The translations under genes and the position numbers were made by a program. 64,000 nucleotides of DNA, from NCBI GenBank assembly GCA_023627715.1, contig JAMAHW010000129.1, positions 1-64,000 on the forward strand. Direction: 5' to 3'. Below, piece by piece: positions 44,994 to 56,573 of the stretch; the stretch's first letter is position 1, and each line of letters begins with the position of its first letter. This DNA comes from Periconia sp. R9002 (taxonomy: Eukaryota; Ascomycota; Dothideomycetes; Pleosporales; Periconiaceae). Below the pieces are notes generated by a model. That model did no database searches. It had not been told where the DNA came from and worked only from the letters and a program-made list of their open reading frames with translations.

Positions 44994-45910
44994 ATGTCCC
45001 AACAAGATACCTCCTTCTACGGTTATCTACCAAACAAAGCAGCCGCTCTATTCGGAATCGTTTACTTCGGCGCCTCTGCCATAACTTGTCTCCTCCAAAT
45101 CCTCTTCGGACCCTTCAAGCATTACTGGATGGTAACACTGGCGCTCGCTGCAGTAGGTGAGACGATCGGGTGGGGAGCAAGGCTATGGGCGCATTCCTCG
45201 GTATATTCACAGCACATATCCAAGGAAGGTTTAGAACTGATTTTTATCGTAGCCAAGTAACTGGATGCCGTACATGATCCAACTTTGCAGCCTCATCGTC
45301 ACTCCTGTTTTCATCTCCGCTGCGGACTACGTCATGTTTTGTAAAATGTGGGTGGAATCGAAATTCGATTTAACAAGCATGACTGACAGAGATAACAAGT
45401 ATTCAACGACTAGACGGAGTCCCGTTCGCGATCCCCAACTGGTGCTATTGGGCCATCTTCGTCATCTGCGACATCATCTCACTAGCGATACAAACCGTCG
45501 GAGGCGTAGAAGTATCCTCGGCACAAGACTTCCAAGCCGTTGTTCACGGCGGGGGCGTCATGCGCGCCGGTATCATTTTCCAATTCAGCAACACGGTGGC
45601 TTTTGCAATTCTTCTACTTGCCACACAACTGCGACTGCGGATATTGGGCCGGCCGCGATTCCACACTGTAGCTGGATGGCCGGTACTTCTCGCGCTATGG
45701 ATTTCGACGCTTGTGCTGCTGCTTCGAAATGGGTATAGGATTGTAGAGCTTTCGGACGGGTGGGATGGTAAGGTTATGCGTACGGAGGGTTATCTCATTG
45801 CGTTTGATATGGTGCCGATGGCTCTGGCGATTGGAAGTTTTGTCGTCTTTTCGCCATCGCTACATTATGCTCCCGCAGATCGCAAAAATGTTCGACGAGC
45901 CACAGTGTAG
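44994..45910 (+). CDS. RTA1-like seven-helix membrane protein
   Basis: Three exons (44994-45200, 45253-45347, 45400-45910) give 270 residues. YGYLPNKAAALFGIVYFGASAITCLLQI opens the first helix. The splice junctions restore MIQLCSLIVTPVFISAADYVMFCK and WCYWAIFVICDIISLAIQTVGG, hallmark segments of the RTA1 (lipid-translocating exporter) family. It ends with a conserved YLIAFDMVPMALAIGSFVVFSP helix. These proteins are plasma-membrane seven-helix proteins linked to stress and drug resistance (RTA1, RSB1). The substrate is unproven. The second intron has a GTGGGT donor and a GACTGAC branch site. Confidence 0.85.
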
Positions 45911-47077
45911 CTCAATCTAGCTCCGACTTGTCCATGAGGATGATTCAGTGCTGCCCTCGGACGGTTTAAGAAGCAGTTACAAAAACAAGCCGGGGATGAA
46001 GATGGTGGTTTAGCAGCGCTTTTTCCAGTCGACTTTTTCTGTCTGCAACTGGTTACGGTTGCATGTCCTTGCCCTAATGTTTCACTACTTCTACGTGTTT
46101 AGCAAATTGCTGTCTCATTCACCCCGTTATCACTACAACTCTTTTATTAGCTACTTCTCTATTATTATTTGTTTTAATCATTTTGAACTTAATTTACCCA
46201 GCCTACTCTTCCAGCCCAAACATAGACCAGCTTGACCCTTCCTCTAGTTGCCCCTTGAAGCAATAACGCAGATGCTGGTGCCGTAGCAGTCTTTTTGCCG
46301 TCAAAAAGGTGGCATCAAGCCTCAAAACCCGCAAAGATCAGTAACTACGACAGTGGAGATATACCAGCCTTACACAAGTTTGACAAACAACAAATCGCCG
46401 ACAAAACGTACTTTCGATCTTCCGTATTGCGATATGATTCTCTTATAAAGCGCGTTTGCTTTAAAGCCGACATCAAAAGCCGATCATATAAGTACGCATA
46501 CCCTTTAGGAAAAAAATGCTCCCTCAAATGTACGAGACAGTATATACATACCAGGCTACCGTGTACAAACACGCGAATATATACTTTGTATTAGTTTAAT
46601 TGGATGAGAGCGGATGGTGAAAGATCAAGGGCTTGGAATTGCGTGATCGGGCCGTGGTTGTTGTTCTCAGGATGTTCAGAACCAACCGTATCGTTTTCAC
46701 GAAGGTCCACACATACGATCATGACCGTGTTTCGCTGGCGAAGTATACACGATTTGGGTTTTGATACTGTTTAGTATGAAAGACAAGTTTTTCCGGTTTT
46801 GATGCGGTCCGATAACTCTAGAATAAGCTACGTCCTCCGAACCAGGAAGTGAAAGACCCCAGCACAGACGCGCGCAAAGCAGAGAAAAACAAAACTTCAC
46901 CAATGCAGCGCTCGCTACACGTTACATAAGCCAGGCAGACGCAGTGAAAGATGAAGGGGGGGCGTATATAAACACTATATATACTATAAGGAGTACAGCT
47001 TCAACTACACAATATCTGCACAACCCAAACTTGCTGATCCACAACCCTCACATACGAAAACAACAATCGCGGAAACC
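45911..47077. other. Intergenic; TATA-like word before the next gene
   Basis: About 1.17 kb without a supported gene. GTATATAAAC near 46965 is a TATA-like element about 110 bp upstream of the next start codon. Confidence 0.45.
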
Positions 47078-48004
47078 ATGAAAACTATCATGTCAGCACT
47101 CTCGGGAGCATTTGGCGACCAGGATAACGGGAAATCCCTCGACATCCTCCAAGGCCGCCCTGCATCTGCTCCTCGATCCGCATCTGAGATTCGGAGGATT
47201 CTCGAGGCGGCGTTGTCGACATCGTGCACTTGTAGTTATTGCTCAAGTGCAAAGTATGGACCCCACCTCTGCGATCCGTACCACGACCACTTGGATCCTA
47301 GGATATATCCGAAGCGTCGACCGTTGTTCCGGGAGTACGTGAATGATGGGTGGCCGTTCAATGCATTATTTTTGGCAGACAGTACCGCGAAGTATTTCAC
47401 CCGCCGAGTGGATCACTTCGATCAGCACCAGGAAGTGGCAAAGGACTGCCTTCGCATTATGTTCAGGGATGCGGAGTTCATGGACGCATTGAACATGGGC
47501 GATTGCAGGAAGAACGTGGACGAGGGTTTGATGCTGGAGCTTGTGAGGAACCTTATACGAGTCTTTTTCTTCGACGAAGTAAACATTGACGAGTTTCGCT
47601 GGGACAGCGGATACAGTAGGGTTGTCGAGAAGGATGGCGTACGAACGCTTACGTTACACCCCACTGCCTACGACAATCGAGTGCCCCTATCGAAGGCTCT
47701 TCAACGCATTGGGGCGATCTTGCATCAGCTGACTTGCACGTACTTGCTCATGCATTCATGCCAGAGCTGTACATGGGCCGACAAGGATAATCTCAACAAA
47801 GTTGGCCGCGGGCGTGCATGGCAGATACTCGCCCAAGCGATCGAAAAGACTGGGCCAGAATTGTTATCCCTCGAACAGCTTGACCTCCGGAGGCAAGCGA
47901 GTCTGTTAGTAGATGTAAAGGCTGGACTCGACCACCCGAGTCGCCATGATCTGAAGATGTACGGCTTCGAACATCTGATCACCGCCAACGGGAAACCAGA
48001 TTAG
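47078..48004 (+). CDS. SprT-like protein with degenerate metal-binding site
   Basis: A single exon of 308 residues. The C-terminal half (HPTAYDNRVPLSKALQRIGAILHQLTCTYLLMHSC, Cys pair, then GRGRAWQILAQAIE) has the outline of fungal SprT-like zinc-peptidase domains. The expected HExxH reads HQLTC (216-220), so the catalytic Glu and the second His are gone, and the downstream GHG is GRG. A Cys cluster CTCSYC...C lies at 50-65. It is therefore probably not an active protease. The family call is from pattern recognition only. Function unknown. Confidence 0.6.
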   Translation: MKTIMSALSGAFGDQDNGKSLDILQGRPASAPRSASEIRRILEAALSTSCTCSYCSSAKYGPHLCDPYHDHLDPRIYPKRRPLFREYVNDGWPFNALFLADSTAKYFTRRVDHFDQHQEVAKDCLRIMFRDAEFMDALNMGDCRKNVDEGLMLELVRNLIRVFFFDEVNIDEFRWDSGYSRVVEKDGVRTLTLHPTAYDNRVPLSKALQRIGAILHQLTCTYLLMHSCQSCTWADKDNLNKVGRGRAWQILAQAIEKTGPELLSLEQLDLRRQASLLVDVKAGLDHPSRHDLKMYGFEHLITANGKPD

Positions 48005-48052
48005 GAAATTCAGTCTGGACTTGCACCCCTCGGGAAAACACGTCAGAGAACT

Positions 48053-48953
48053 TCAGCGTCGAGCACCTTCGTTCCTGTCCTCGCTCTCCATCCATATCCG
48101 TTTCACGGTCGGCATTCTTTCATCGGCATATGCTTGATCGTTTCTCATGGCCCTGTGAGGCCGATGTTCCACCCCCGGAGGTCTTTGCCCAACATCGCTC
48201 AATCCCTTATGTGGAACCTTCTTCGCCAAGTCCTCTTGCGCGATAGTCTTCATTGGCATATATCTTCCCCAAAGGAATTGCTTTTCAATGTAATCGTAGT
48301 GTACGACACGCGAGCGGTCAATGGTCACTTGAAACCATTTGGAAACGGTCTTTGGAGGCTCGGAAGGTGGTTCGAATGGTAGCGGTTTGGACGGAGGATC
48401 AGACGCAGGTTCTGTGGAGGGTTCGGTGGAGGATTCGGTGTGAGGAGTGTTGGTGAGGAGCTCGCCGGGGCGGAGGATATCATCGATACCAGTTTCCGTA
48501 GAGCCACCAGCTTTTCCAATGCTATACTCTGCTTCGTCCATGTCTACGACAGCCTTGTTTTCATTCGTGACACTATTATCCTCAATGTCTAGGGAAAATC
48601 GTATGGGAGACGCGTCCAGCGCTTGCCGTGCTGCATCGACATCGCGATAAATGCCCAATGCGACATTATCCATGGGCCTGAAATATTCATGCTACAATGC
48701 CATATACAGTTAGCCAAATCCAATTTACAGACTTGAAGCATGATCGAGCCAAGATATGCATCCAAATACGTCAATGTATAGTCAAGGAGATAGATTGACC
48801 AACCCTTAGATGCTTGTACATCTCCATAGGCCCAAAGCGCTGCAGGACGCGGAATATCTCCCTGCTTTCGGCCAGGTTGGCAGGCCGCGGCACAATTGTC
48901 ATATGCACAGCGCGCTGTGTGAGTGTCGCCGCGGCTGCCCGTCGAATTGCCAT
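48053..48953 (-). CDS. Hypothetical protein with RRM-like N-terminal domain, possibly mitochondrial
   Basis: Two exons (48953-48804 and 48691-48053) give 262 residues. The N-terminus MAIRRAAAATLTQRAVHM resembles a mitochondrial targeting sequence. TIVPRPANLAESREIFRVLQRFGPMEMYKHLR, joined by splicing to HEYFRPMDNVALGIYRDVDAARQALDASPIRFSL, has the beta-alpha-beta spacing of an RNA-recognition motif. The middle is a Pro/Ser/Thr-rich low-complexity linker and the C-terminus (VSKWFQVTIDRSRVVHYDYIEKQFLWGRY) is probably a separate small conserved segment. An in-frame ATG at 48989 is an alternative start. No named family is recognised. Confidence 0.6.
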
Positions 48954-49438
48954 AACGATGGATTTGGTGGATGATAAAAAGCACGGCAAGCCTCGGGAAA
49001 AGCCATAGAAACGGCTATTGTAGGCTTATGTAATCCTCAGCGGTCACGTGATGTATGTTTGCAGCATTCAGCTTGATGCCCCCTTCTGCAGTTAGCTAAA
49101 GTTGACATTTTATATTCGAAACATCACGAAATTCACTCCAAAATAGCGCGTCTAACGAATATAGCTTCCGAACTTTGCAAATCAAATTGTCCCAGTGCTG
49201 CCTTGACGACGATCATTCTAAAAAGCACGAGGCCAGCATTCCACCCCAACCAGCACGATATCAATAATAGAACGGTTATTACAATCAAATCCTAAACCTC
49301 GTACCAAAGGTGAGGTATGCCGAAAAATGCAGTGGTATAATACGTAGATATGTCCCAAAAAACCCAGATCCTCCATCCATGCAGGTACCCAAAACGCCGT
49401 GTCGATGCAGCCGTATGTATTTTGTCAATCCCGAGATA
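48954..49438. other. Intergenic, nothing recognised
   Basis: About 485 bp with a GTCACGTGAT word near 49043; nothing else supported. Confidence 0.4.
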
Positions 49439-50074
49439 TTACCTCTCACACCTTCTCGATGTCCTATTCTTGCGCATGCGCGGTTTTTTCGATACTCTCG
49501 AAGCATCCTCTCGACGATTATCAAACCGTTGTTTCCACGACGGGGCGCCGGGAAACACGAATCCCAAGTTTCGATTTGTCCTATTTGACCAGGAACCCAG
49601 ATCAACACCTTCGTCTTCTTCTGAAGAAACGACGGGTTCGTCGCACATTCTGCACTGGTCGTCTACCTCGATCATCTTCTGGACAAGCTCTTTGATATCT
49701 CGAGTGTGCGATGTCGAGCTCAACATGCGCACGTTTGCTTGTCGCTGCATTCTACGCGTGGCGGAGTTGAGTCGCGATACCGACGTGCTGGTTGGAGACG
49801 GTGAATGTGGGCGAGCGGGGTCGCTGGTGGTTGGTGGTGCAGAGAAAGCATCCTTATCAGTGACCTGGAGACGTAGATCTTGTTGATCCATGGCCTCTGC
49901 GAGGTCTCGAATAGCACATGGCGGCGGCGACGGCGTAGATTGTCTCGATACGAGGGTGAAGGGCAGTCTCTGGGATCGGGGCGAGAAGTCCGACGCATCA
50001 CCTCTTCCTCCTCCGTTCTCCTTGTTGTCGTTGCTGGGCGCAAAGGAGAAGTCGCCAAACAGAGTGGTAGCCAT
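49439..50074 (-). CDS. Hypothetical basic, disordered protein
   Basis: A single exon of 211 residues starting MATTLFGDFSFAPSNDNKENGG. It has low-complexity Ser/Pro/Arg content, a helical segment HTRDIKELVQKMIEVDDQCRMCDEP with a possible CXXC, and a strongly basic C-terminus (KKPRMRKNRTSRR) that could act as a nuclear localisation signal. Conserved-looking phrases such as LGFVFPGAPSWKQRFDNRRED support a real gene. Function unknown. Confidence 0.6.
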   Translation of the reverse strand: MATTLFGDFSFAPSNDNKENGGGRGDASDFSPRSQRLPFTLVSRQSTPSPPPCAIRDLAEAMDQQDLRLQVTDKDAFSAPPTTSDPARPHSPSPTSTSVSRLNSATRRMQRQANVRMLSSTSHTRDIKELVQKMIEVDDQCRMCDEPVVSSEEDEGVDLGSWSNRTNRNLGFVFPGAPSWKQRFDNRREDASRVSKKPRMRKNRTSRRCER

Positions 50075-52087
50075 GAGGGCCGGAATCCCCCACAGGAGGA
50101 GTTTGGAGTCGTCTTGTAAGATCCAGGGTTACGTGGCGGCGCAGCAGCAGGCCATGGGAGCCTTATATCACGTATGGACTCTGCACCATGACCCAAAGGC
50201 CAAGCACCGATGGCGGTTTCCCAAACCTGTGGGTGGGTGGAAATGTGCGGCCCTTGCCCCAGGCCGGATAAGCCTGTCATCGGTGGCGGCTGAGCCCTGG
50301 CTCCTGCGACACAAAGCGTCGGGTCTTTGCAGCCGTGGCCCATTTACCAGCAACCATGCCATCATAACGGTGCCATTTTCCCATTTTCATTTTGCCACAC
50401 CTTCGGCCTTGTTTTGCGTCCTGAGTCCTGACCAGTCTTTCATCGCTGTTGCTATCATCTGCTGTTTCACCTGTCCCAACCGTTTGAAGGATGACGAGCG
50501 TCAGCGCGGGCAAAACCCCACCATCACCACATCACTGGAACTCGTCGAATTGATGGCTCCATAGATCTGCAGCCATGGGACCGCTACCCTCGATGCCTAG
50601 CCGCTAGAAAGTGACTAGAACACCTATTGGTATCGCCCAGTGAGGAGGTGATCATCATAGTTCCAAACAAGATACGACCACCATCGTCTTACTTCCACCA
50701 ACCATTTAACAATTCTCGGCAATCTTTACAAAAGCCATTCCACCAACCCCATGTGAGTTACCGCTACTTGGAAAGATCATCTGCTCGGCCTCGTAAATCA
50801 CGCGTCCAAATTCCCCAACCCTGCTTCAAATAGGCGAGGTGAGCACAAGTCACAGCTAGATTGCTGCCGGTATTACCGAAAAAGCATTTCATTCTAGCAA
50901 AGGACAAATAAGAAAACAGGATCCACGCCCAAGATCCCGGAATTTTTCGCATAGTCTACTTTTACAAATAGGGCTGTGGCGCACCGCGATCCAATAGAAT
51001 TGCTCCTCTTCATATAGTCGCCATGTAAAAAGAACCTTTTTCCTATCCGCTCAGCTTCATCCCTCCTTTTGCGCACACTATTTATGACGCCTCCGGCCAG
51101 ACTCCCTTTTTACAGCACCACTCCTTTACCTGATTGGGACGGGAGCTGTTAGGGCCCTCCCCCGAAGCAGTCAGGGGTCTACAGGTCCTTGGGTCTCGCC
51201 CCTCGGACATCCCTAGGACTAGCCTTTCGACACTAGCATACCCTAAGCGCATCTGTTTAGTCAATCGCGGATCCTCCCACTTTTGACAATAGGACTAGCC
51301 GGCAATATGGCACGTGATGTGAAGCGAAAGCATGTTGTCGGTGCGTTTTGACCTTCTTAAAACATCACTTGGATCGATGATGTTTATTGTAAGATCTTAC
51401 GAGGATTTAACGAATGACTTTCCAGTCTTTCGAACACACATCCTCTCCAAGGGCCGGCATATTTATCTGGCCTGTAACTCACGGCTAGGGAAATGAACAT
51501 CTTTCCTTATAAGTTTAACTTTTTAGCGACTAAATTCTAGTAGAGTTGGTTTATATTAATTTATATCATGTAGACATGCTTTGAAGCAACTGTCTAGTCC
51601 ATCATTCATCAGGTCGTCGCGTCGCGCCTTTTTCCAATTCTAACCATGAAGGGTACCGTACAAATGTCAATTCAGGACGGAACTAGAGGCCCATCATTTA
51701 TTCGTGATGATCCCATGGAATTATATAGTTGCAAAACCACGTGACCAATAGTGACCTGTGAGCACGTCCCCAGCCCAGGACGTTACCTGTGAAATTCAAA
51801 CCAGTGCTGATACCGTGACTGATTACACCAAATAAATTGCGAAGAAGAAGAAGACACTTTGATAATTGTAAAAAGTGCTTTGTCTATAAAATTGGACCGA
51901 ACAAAGTAAAGAATGACAAAATTCAGCTAGCGCGTTGACACAGTGACCACATTCCAAAATAATTGACAACCCAAATCAAATGTTCTCGAACTAGCCTCTC
52001 GTACAACTCGCAAAACAAAACAAAGAAAACATAGCTTTGGCACCAATTTACAAATGCATCCGTAGACTTTGGAATAGCGAGAATAAA
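50075..52087. other. Long intergenic region, nothing recognised
   Basis: About 2 kb. I checked both strands for genes, tRNA and transposon motifs and found none that could be supported. CACGTG words occur near 51313 and 51738. Confidence 0.45.
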
Positions 52088-53351
52088 CTATCCAAGGGTA
52101 AATGGCTGGCGGCCATTCCCGTCCTTAGGTGTGGGGTCAGGATATTTTTGATCTTTACACTGCGCAGCACATCCAACCATTTTATTGATCGGCAGCACCA
52201 CACTGAAGTCCCTCAGACCAAGTACAGTATTGCCCTCTTTGTTCTTCTGGTCTTTTAATTGGGTTGCTAATCAAGTATCAGTAATTGACTTCCATCAAAT
52301 AGGCTTCGCTTAGGACACTTACCTGCTGGAACTTGCTTCTCACAGACGCGGGCCAGGTATCCATGGAAGCGCATATTACGCTGAGCATACCATATTGAGT
52401 GACATTGCTGATCCTCCCAAGTGCAAGTTACAGAACCAGTCTCAATCGTACATATTTGATCACTCTGAGATTTCATATCCCCGACGGCGAATCCGGGGGT
52501 AAGGCCAAGACTCCACTTGAAAGCGCTTGCCGGTTTGGCATATTCAAACTTGGCATCGAGATTCATATTGAATTCTCTGTTGGATCCCGTCGTATGGGTT
52601 TTGCAACTCTGCGAAGTTCCCACCGTTTGGGAAGCACAGCTCTTGGTCTTGTTGCAGTCAACTGAAAAGCCAGTGTTCGTCCAGTCATCGAACTCGATCT
52701 CGCTCTCAACTATCCATTGTTCCGTCCTAATTTTATTTTAGCCTACATATCTTGTATGCTGAATTGAAATTATGCTTACCAGCACCAGATTTTACCCCCT
52801 TGTGCATTACAAGCATCCGTTCCTTTTGGATCCTTTTTGGGTATTTTGAATCCATCATCGATATTGTACTTGGTCGTCTTCGGTATAATAGTAGCAGGAT
52901 CTGGGTCGCAGGATGCCTCGGATAAGGGTCCTGGAGCGTCTCTTTCGACAAGCGGTTGATCGACAGATTGTCTCTTATTGAGAATGCTGAGATCCACTGA
53001 GATACCGGCATTCTCCAGGGCAGCGAGAAGAGCGTTGGTTGTTTCTTCGCTTAGTGGCCGGTGATCCAGGGTTCCAAGATCAAAGTTAATATTGTTGCTC
53101 TTAATGGTGGTGATGATCTTTTCAATTGCCTCATCGCTCAAGGAATCCCGCTTTGCAATATTGGCTGGAGGCTCTCGTTTTGTCAGAACGCCATTTTCAA
53201 GTTTCAAGTCGTTCTTTTCGAGGGTAGCCAGGACATCATTGAATGATCCTTCAGACAATACTTGACGCCCAACGGTGTCCGCAGGAAGGGCCATTGTCGG
53301 AGGTACCACAAGGGAGAGCCCAATGAGTAAGTAAAAGGATTGCAATTGCAT
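52088..53351 (-). CDS. Secreted precursor with three Kex2-bounded repeats and Cys-rich C-terminal domain
   Basis: Three exons (53351-52780, 52726-52323, 52266-52088) give 384 residues; an in-frame ATG at 53381 would add ten. A signal peptide (MQLQSFYLLIGLSLVVPPTMALPA) is followed by three gapless 28-residue repeats at residues 32-59, 71-98 and 100-127. Each repeat begins L-S-(E/D) and ends in KR, HR and KR respectively; another KR lies at 67-68. The C-terminal domain has many Cys (from 148 on) and Trp-rich KIWCW, and probably folds with disulfides outside the cell. The layout resembles Kex2-processed repeat proteins. Function unknown; effector, pheromone-like and structural roles are all possible. 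Confidence 0.7.
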
Positions 53352-54098
53352 GATTGCAAGGAGGTAATTCAAGGGTTTCAAGATGGGTTTGGTGAAAAGT
53401 TGTTAAGCAAAGTACTAGACTTTAGTAATTTGATAGATGAGGAAGAAATGATGGATGAGTTGATACGGAATGATAGATCTGATTCTAGGGACCTATTCAT
53501 CTTAAATAACTAAAAGTCTCTATGTCTTAAGGCCATATTTGTGGATCAAAATCGTACTGACGTCAAAAGGTCAGCCAGAATCCGTTGCGGATGGATTATC
53601 ATTGATGTCATGAAATTGGAGTTGAAATTGATCTTCTCAGAGTATCATCATTGATGTCATACTGATTTATGTGCCGCAAAGGAACCCCTTCGCCTTTCTT
53701 AGCTATCTAGCAATGTCTTCCTTCCACAGTTCGTAGGCTTCATTCCAAGAGCCTACGTCAGGCTGTTTTATGTGCCTCATGTATATATGAAGATCAGCGC
53801 TGGGCCTAATGTCAGCCCCAAGCTAAGGATGAGACAAGACTTTGCTGTCAGGCTGTACCAATGTTTTGGAGAATTGAACATGCCATTTTGTGCAGCCCTG
53901 TCAGGTTATGAGCCCTGGAGGAAGGAGGACGGCACAGAGGGCTGACGCCGGACATCATATACATAGGCACATAGCTAGCTAGCACTACAAATACACATCA
54001 TACTCATCCACAACCCTGACAAGCCCCCGGGGTCTAGCGTATTCCCGACCATAATGCCCTTTAAACACTTGCAAAAAAAATACATGACACACTCATTA
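53352..54098. other. Intergenic with short direct repeats
   Basis: About 750 bp. The word ATCATTGATGTCAT occurs twice, near 53598 and 53646; it contains a CRE-like TGATGTCA. No gene is supported. Confidence 0.45.
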
Positions 54099-54482
54099 TC
54101 ACTCTTTTCTGCGACTACCCTCCATCTCAAAACTCATCTTATCACAGTACACCTGCTCTACCCCTTCGTCGCCCCTGACCCTCTCTAGTAACTCATCGTC
54201 AACGTCTGCAGCCCCATAGACAATGCGATCGGAATATAGACTCGTAAATTCCATCTTTGCGTAGCCTTTCATATCTGCACGTACAGCAGCGCTGTGCTTC
54301 TCGAAAGTATGCCCAGGCTTCAAATAGATAAGGTAGCCACCAGGCACACGGGCTGGATTATCTTCGCCAAAGATGGGGGCGCGGTATTGTGGTGCCATAT
54401 CGTGATAGGATTTCGGTTGGGGTGGTATTGAAAGCGTTGGAAGTTGCAGTAGGAATAGAAAAGCAGAATAGTGCGGTTGCAT
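54099..54482 (-). CDS. Stand-alone peptidase-inhibitor I9-like domain protein
   Basis: A single exon of 127 residues. GGYLIYLKPGHTFEKHSAAVRADMKGYAKMEF...SDRIVYGAADVDDELLERVRGDEGVEQVYCD has the beta-alpha-beta pattern and YLIxLKPG opening of the I9 propeptide of subtilisin-type proteases. No protease domain follows. The N-terminus from the first ATG (QPHYSAFLFLLQLPTLSIPPQ) could be a signal peptide; the ATG at residue 29 (54398) would give a 99-residue cytosolic form. Such free I9 domains can inhibit or chaperone serine proteases (compare yeast PBI2); this role is inferred. Confidence 0.65.
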   Translation of the reverse strand: MQPHYSAFLFLLQLPTLSIPPQPKSYHDMAPQYRAPIFGEDNPARVPGGYLIYLKPGHTFEKHSAAVRADMKGYAKMEFTSLYSDRIVYGAADVDDELLERVRGDEGVEQVYCDKMSFEMEGSRRKE

Positions 54483-54819
54483 GTTTTCTGATCTACAGTT
54501 ATCGTACGTGCTTTTAGGTAATATAGTAAGCGCTTGATTACTGAAACGTGTTGGCTGTAAGAGACACCTAATCTGTTTCCACGACGCCGCATGGGATTTA
54601 GGCTGACATCCTTACGGGATTCAGAATAACGTCAACGTGCGTGAACTACGCCTCTACCTGCACGGGATCTGGCCCGCGACCTTCCCCATCCCGTATGGGA
54701 TATCTGACCACATTTACTTGGCCCCCGCAGGTGAGTTGCACCCATTGATACCATCAACTAACCCCAAGCTCGTGCGGGACATATGATATCATTGATATAA
54801 CCATACGTCTACCACGCCT
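54483..54819. other. Intergenic, nothing recognised
   Basis: About 340 bp between the I9-like gene and the Copia relic; no supported feature. Confidence 0.4.
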
Positions 54820-55250
54820 CACTCCTACATGGGGTTCGAAGACAAGGCGATGGCTCCCTGGTTGTCGCCACAAATGATTGTTGCAGCTTTTCTTTGGTAT
54901 AAGTTTAGCTTGTTGAGGAGTCTTAGCTAGACTGCCTCCTTAGTTGCCTGCGTTTGTCCTATAAACTCGGCTTTATAGGTTAACAGGGCAGCGACACTCT
55001 AGCGGTTGGACTGCTAGCTAATGGCTCTGCTTCTGATTTCAAACACGTACCTAGCAGTGGATCGTCACGTGTGCCACAGCCGTCCCAGTCTGCATCCGTG
55101 AATCCCTTCAGCATCTGCAAGTGGCGCCACTGGGGGCCGGGTTTGCGGCGTAGCAGCGCGACCATGCATACGCAATCCCAAGGTTCTCGTGAAACTTCTG
55201 CACTACAGCATTGGTGGGGAGAGATGTGTAGCCTATCAAATTTAACACAG
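54820..55250 (-). mobile_element. Ty1/Copia RNase H-region relic
   Basis: Read on the minus strand in shifting frames, LKGFTDADWDGC (near 55075-55110) is the Copia RNase H entry motif, and further on TKEAV...LRLLNKLNL and ICGDNQGAIALSS (near 54842-54875) follow in the right order. Stops and frameshifts interrupt it. Base composition is normal, so this fragment was not affected like the left-end block. No LTR was found. Confidence 0.7.
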
Positions 55251-56573
55251 TGCTCGGCTGCTAAGAACACTCCGGTGTAGTCTAGTTGAACAGGCTGACT
55301 ATAACAACAGCGTGGATGTTCTACCCAGCGTAGGTGAAGCGACAGTTCCTTAGTTTCTTACGGTCATGCGACTCGACCCATCCTTTCTTATTGGTAAGAT
55401 TTTAATGAATCCAATGGTCTCTTCACAGCTTTTGCGCCTCTTGGTGAAACCTACTCCGCGGCCAGCCTAAGCCAATTTCCGTGCACATCCGAGTCCTTTT
55501 GTCAAAGCAGTATGTAACCAGAAATATGCCCTCGCTCCCCCACGCGGCAGAAGACAAGCCACAATAAACAATTCGAATACCTCACCCCACTTAATAGTGA
55601 CAATAGCTAGCCACCGTCGTAGAAAACCCGGCTTAACACACACTTGCCGCCATAGTGGAGAGCTAAGCACGACTTCGAACCCAATCGACAATTTTAAGGG
55701 ATCTAAAAACAAGAGAGTGCGCAAATCATCTGCAGATACCAAACGCGGCTTTTGGCAATGATTTTATCTCAATCTTCTGGTATTCCTGTGTTCAAGCCAG
55801 TATCAATTGATGTCGTACAAAAATAGCTTTGTCTTAGTAATCATTAGTCAATCTGCGTGCATGTGGAATGCACATCAAGCTGTTTGCGTACCCTCAATTG
55901 TTCTACCAATACGATTAATCCTTTCAGAAGTAGACGAAAGGATTGATGTAATTTTCCAAGGCGAAATATGAGGCTAATATGAGCAGATATGCCACGACTC
56001 AATGAACACCGCCCGTATTGAGCCTCCTGTATTCTCTCAGAAAGAAACACAATCTGTCCTATCTCTTTGCTATTCAGACGGAACAGGCGGTCCTTCGGCT
56101 TGTAGCAAAGTGGTAATGAACCGATGATGTTCACGAGACGCCCTCTTTATTTGAGCAACACAAGCATGATCAACAACAAGAAGTCCGTATCCAATACAAT
56201 GAATCATCCATTGTTTTTCGCGCTGTTACTTTATGCAGTACATATCTTCTTTTGTGCATTCCTTAAGCACATCATAGGCTGAAGAGCTTCTTTGACGCGA
56301 GAAGCAAATATGCATTCCCCTGCTATCCGCAAACGGAAGTCTTGTAATAAAGAAGAGGGACGATATCGCAAACGTTCTACGTGTGGAAACAAAGAAGGTG
56401 CGCAATTGCAAACCGCGCTCAAAACCTGTTGACTCAAGACATTTCGATTGGAGATACTTCAGCTACGCGTGGCCGTCACAAATTTTACCCAATCGTGTAG
56501 CTTCCCTATCACCCACGCATAATATTTGTCTACATTCTCCCACCACCCATTACTCTAGCATAGAATCTACAAA
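55251..56573. other. Intergenic, nothing recognised
   Basis: About 1.3 kb. Possibly more eroded retroelement sequence at its left end; no gene is supported. Confidence 0.4.

Noticed and set aside
46295..46594. 99-codon plus-strand frame
   Set aside because: Composition and lack of motif suggest chance; the opposite strand is also open.
51082..51264. Minus-strand 60-codon frame and GC-rich stretch resembling an RNA gene
   Set aside because: I could not fold a tRNA or find any conserved RNA motif.
55467..55742. Minus-strand 91-codon frame
   Set aside because: No recognisable motif; it lies beside retroelement debris and is probably random.
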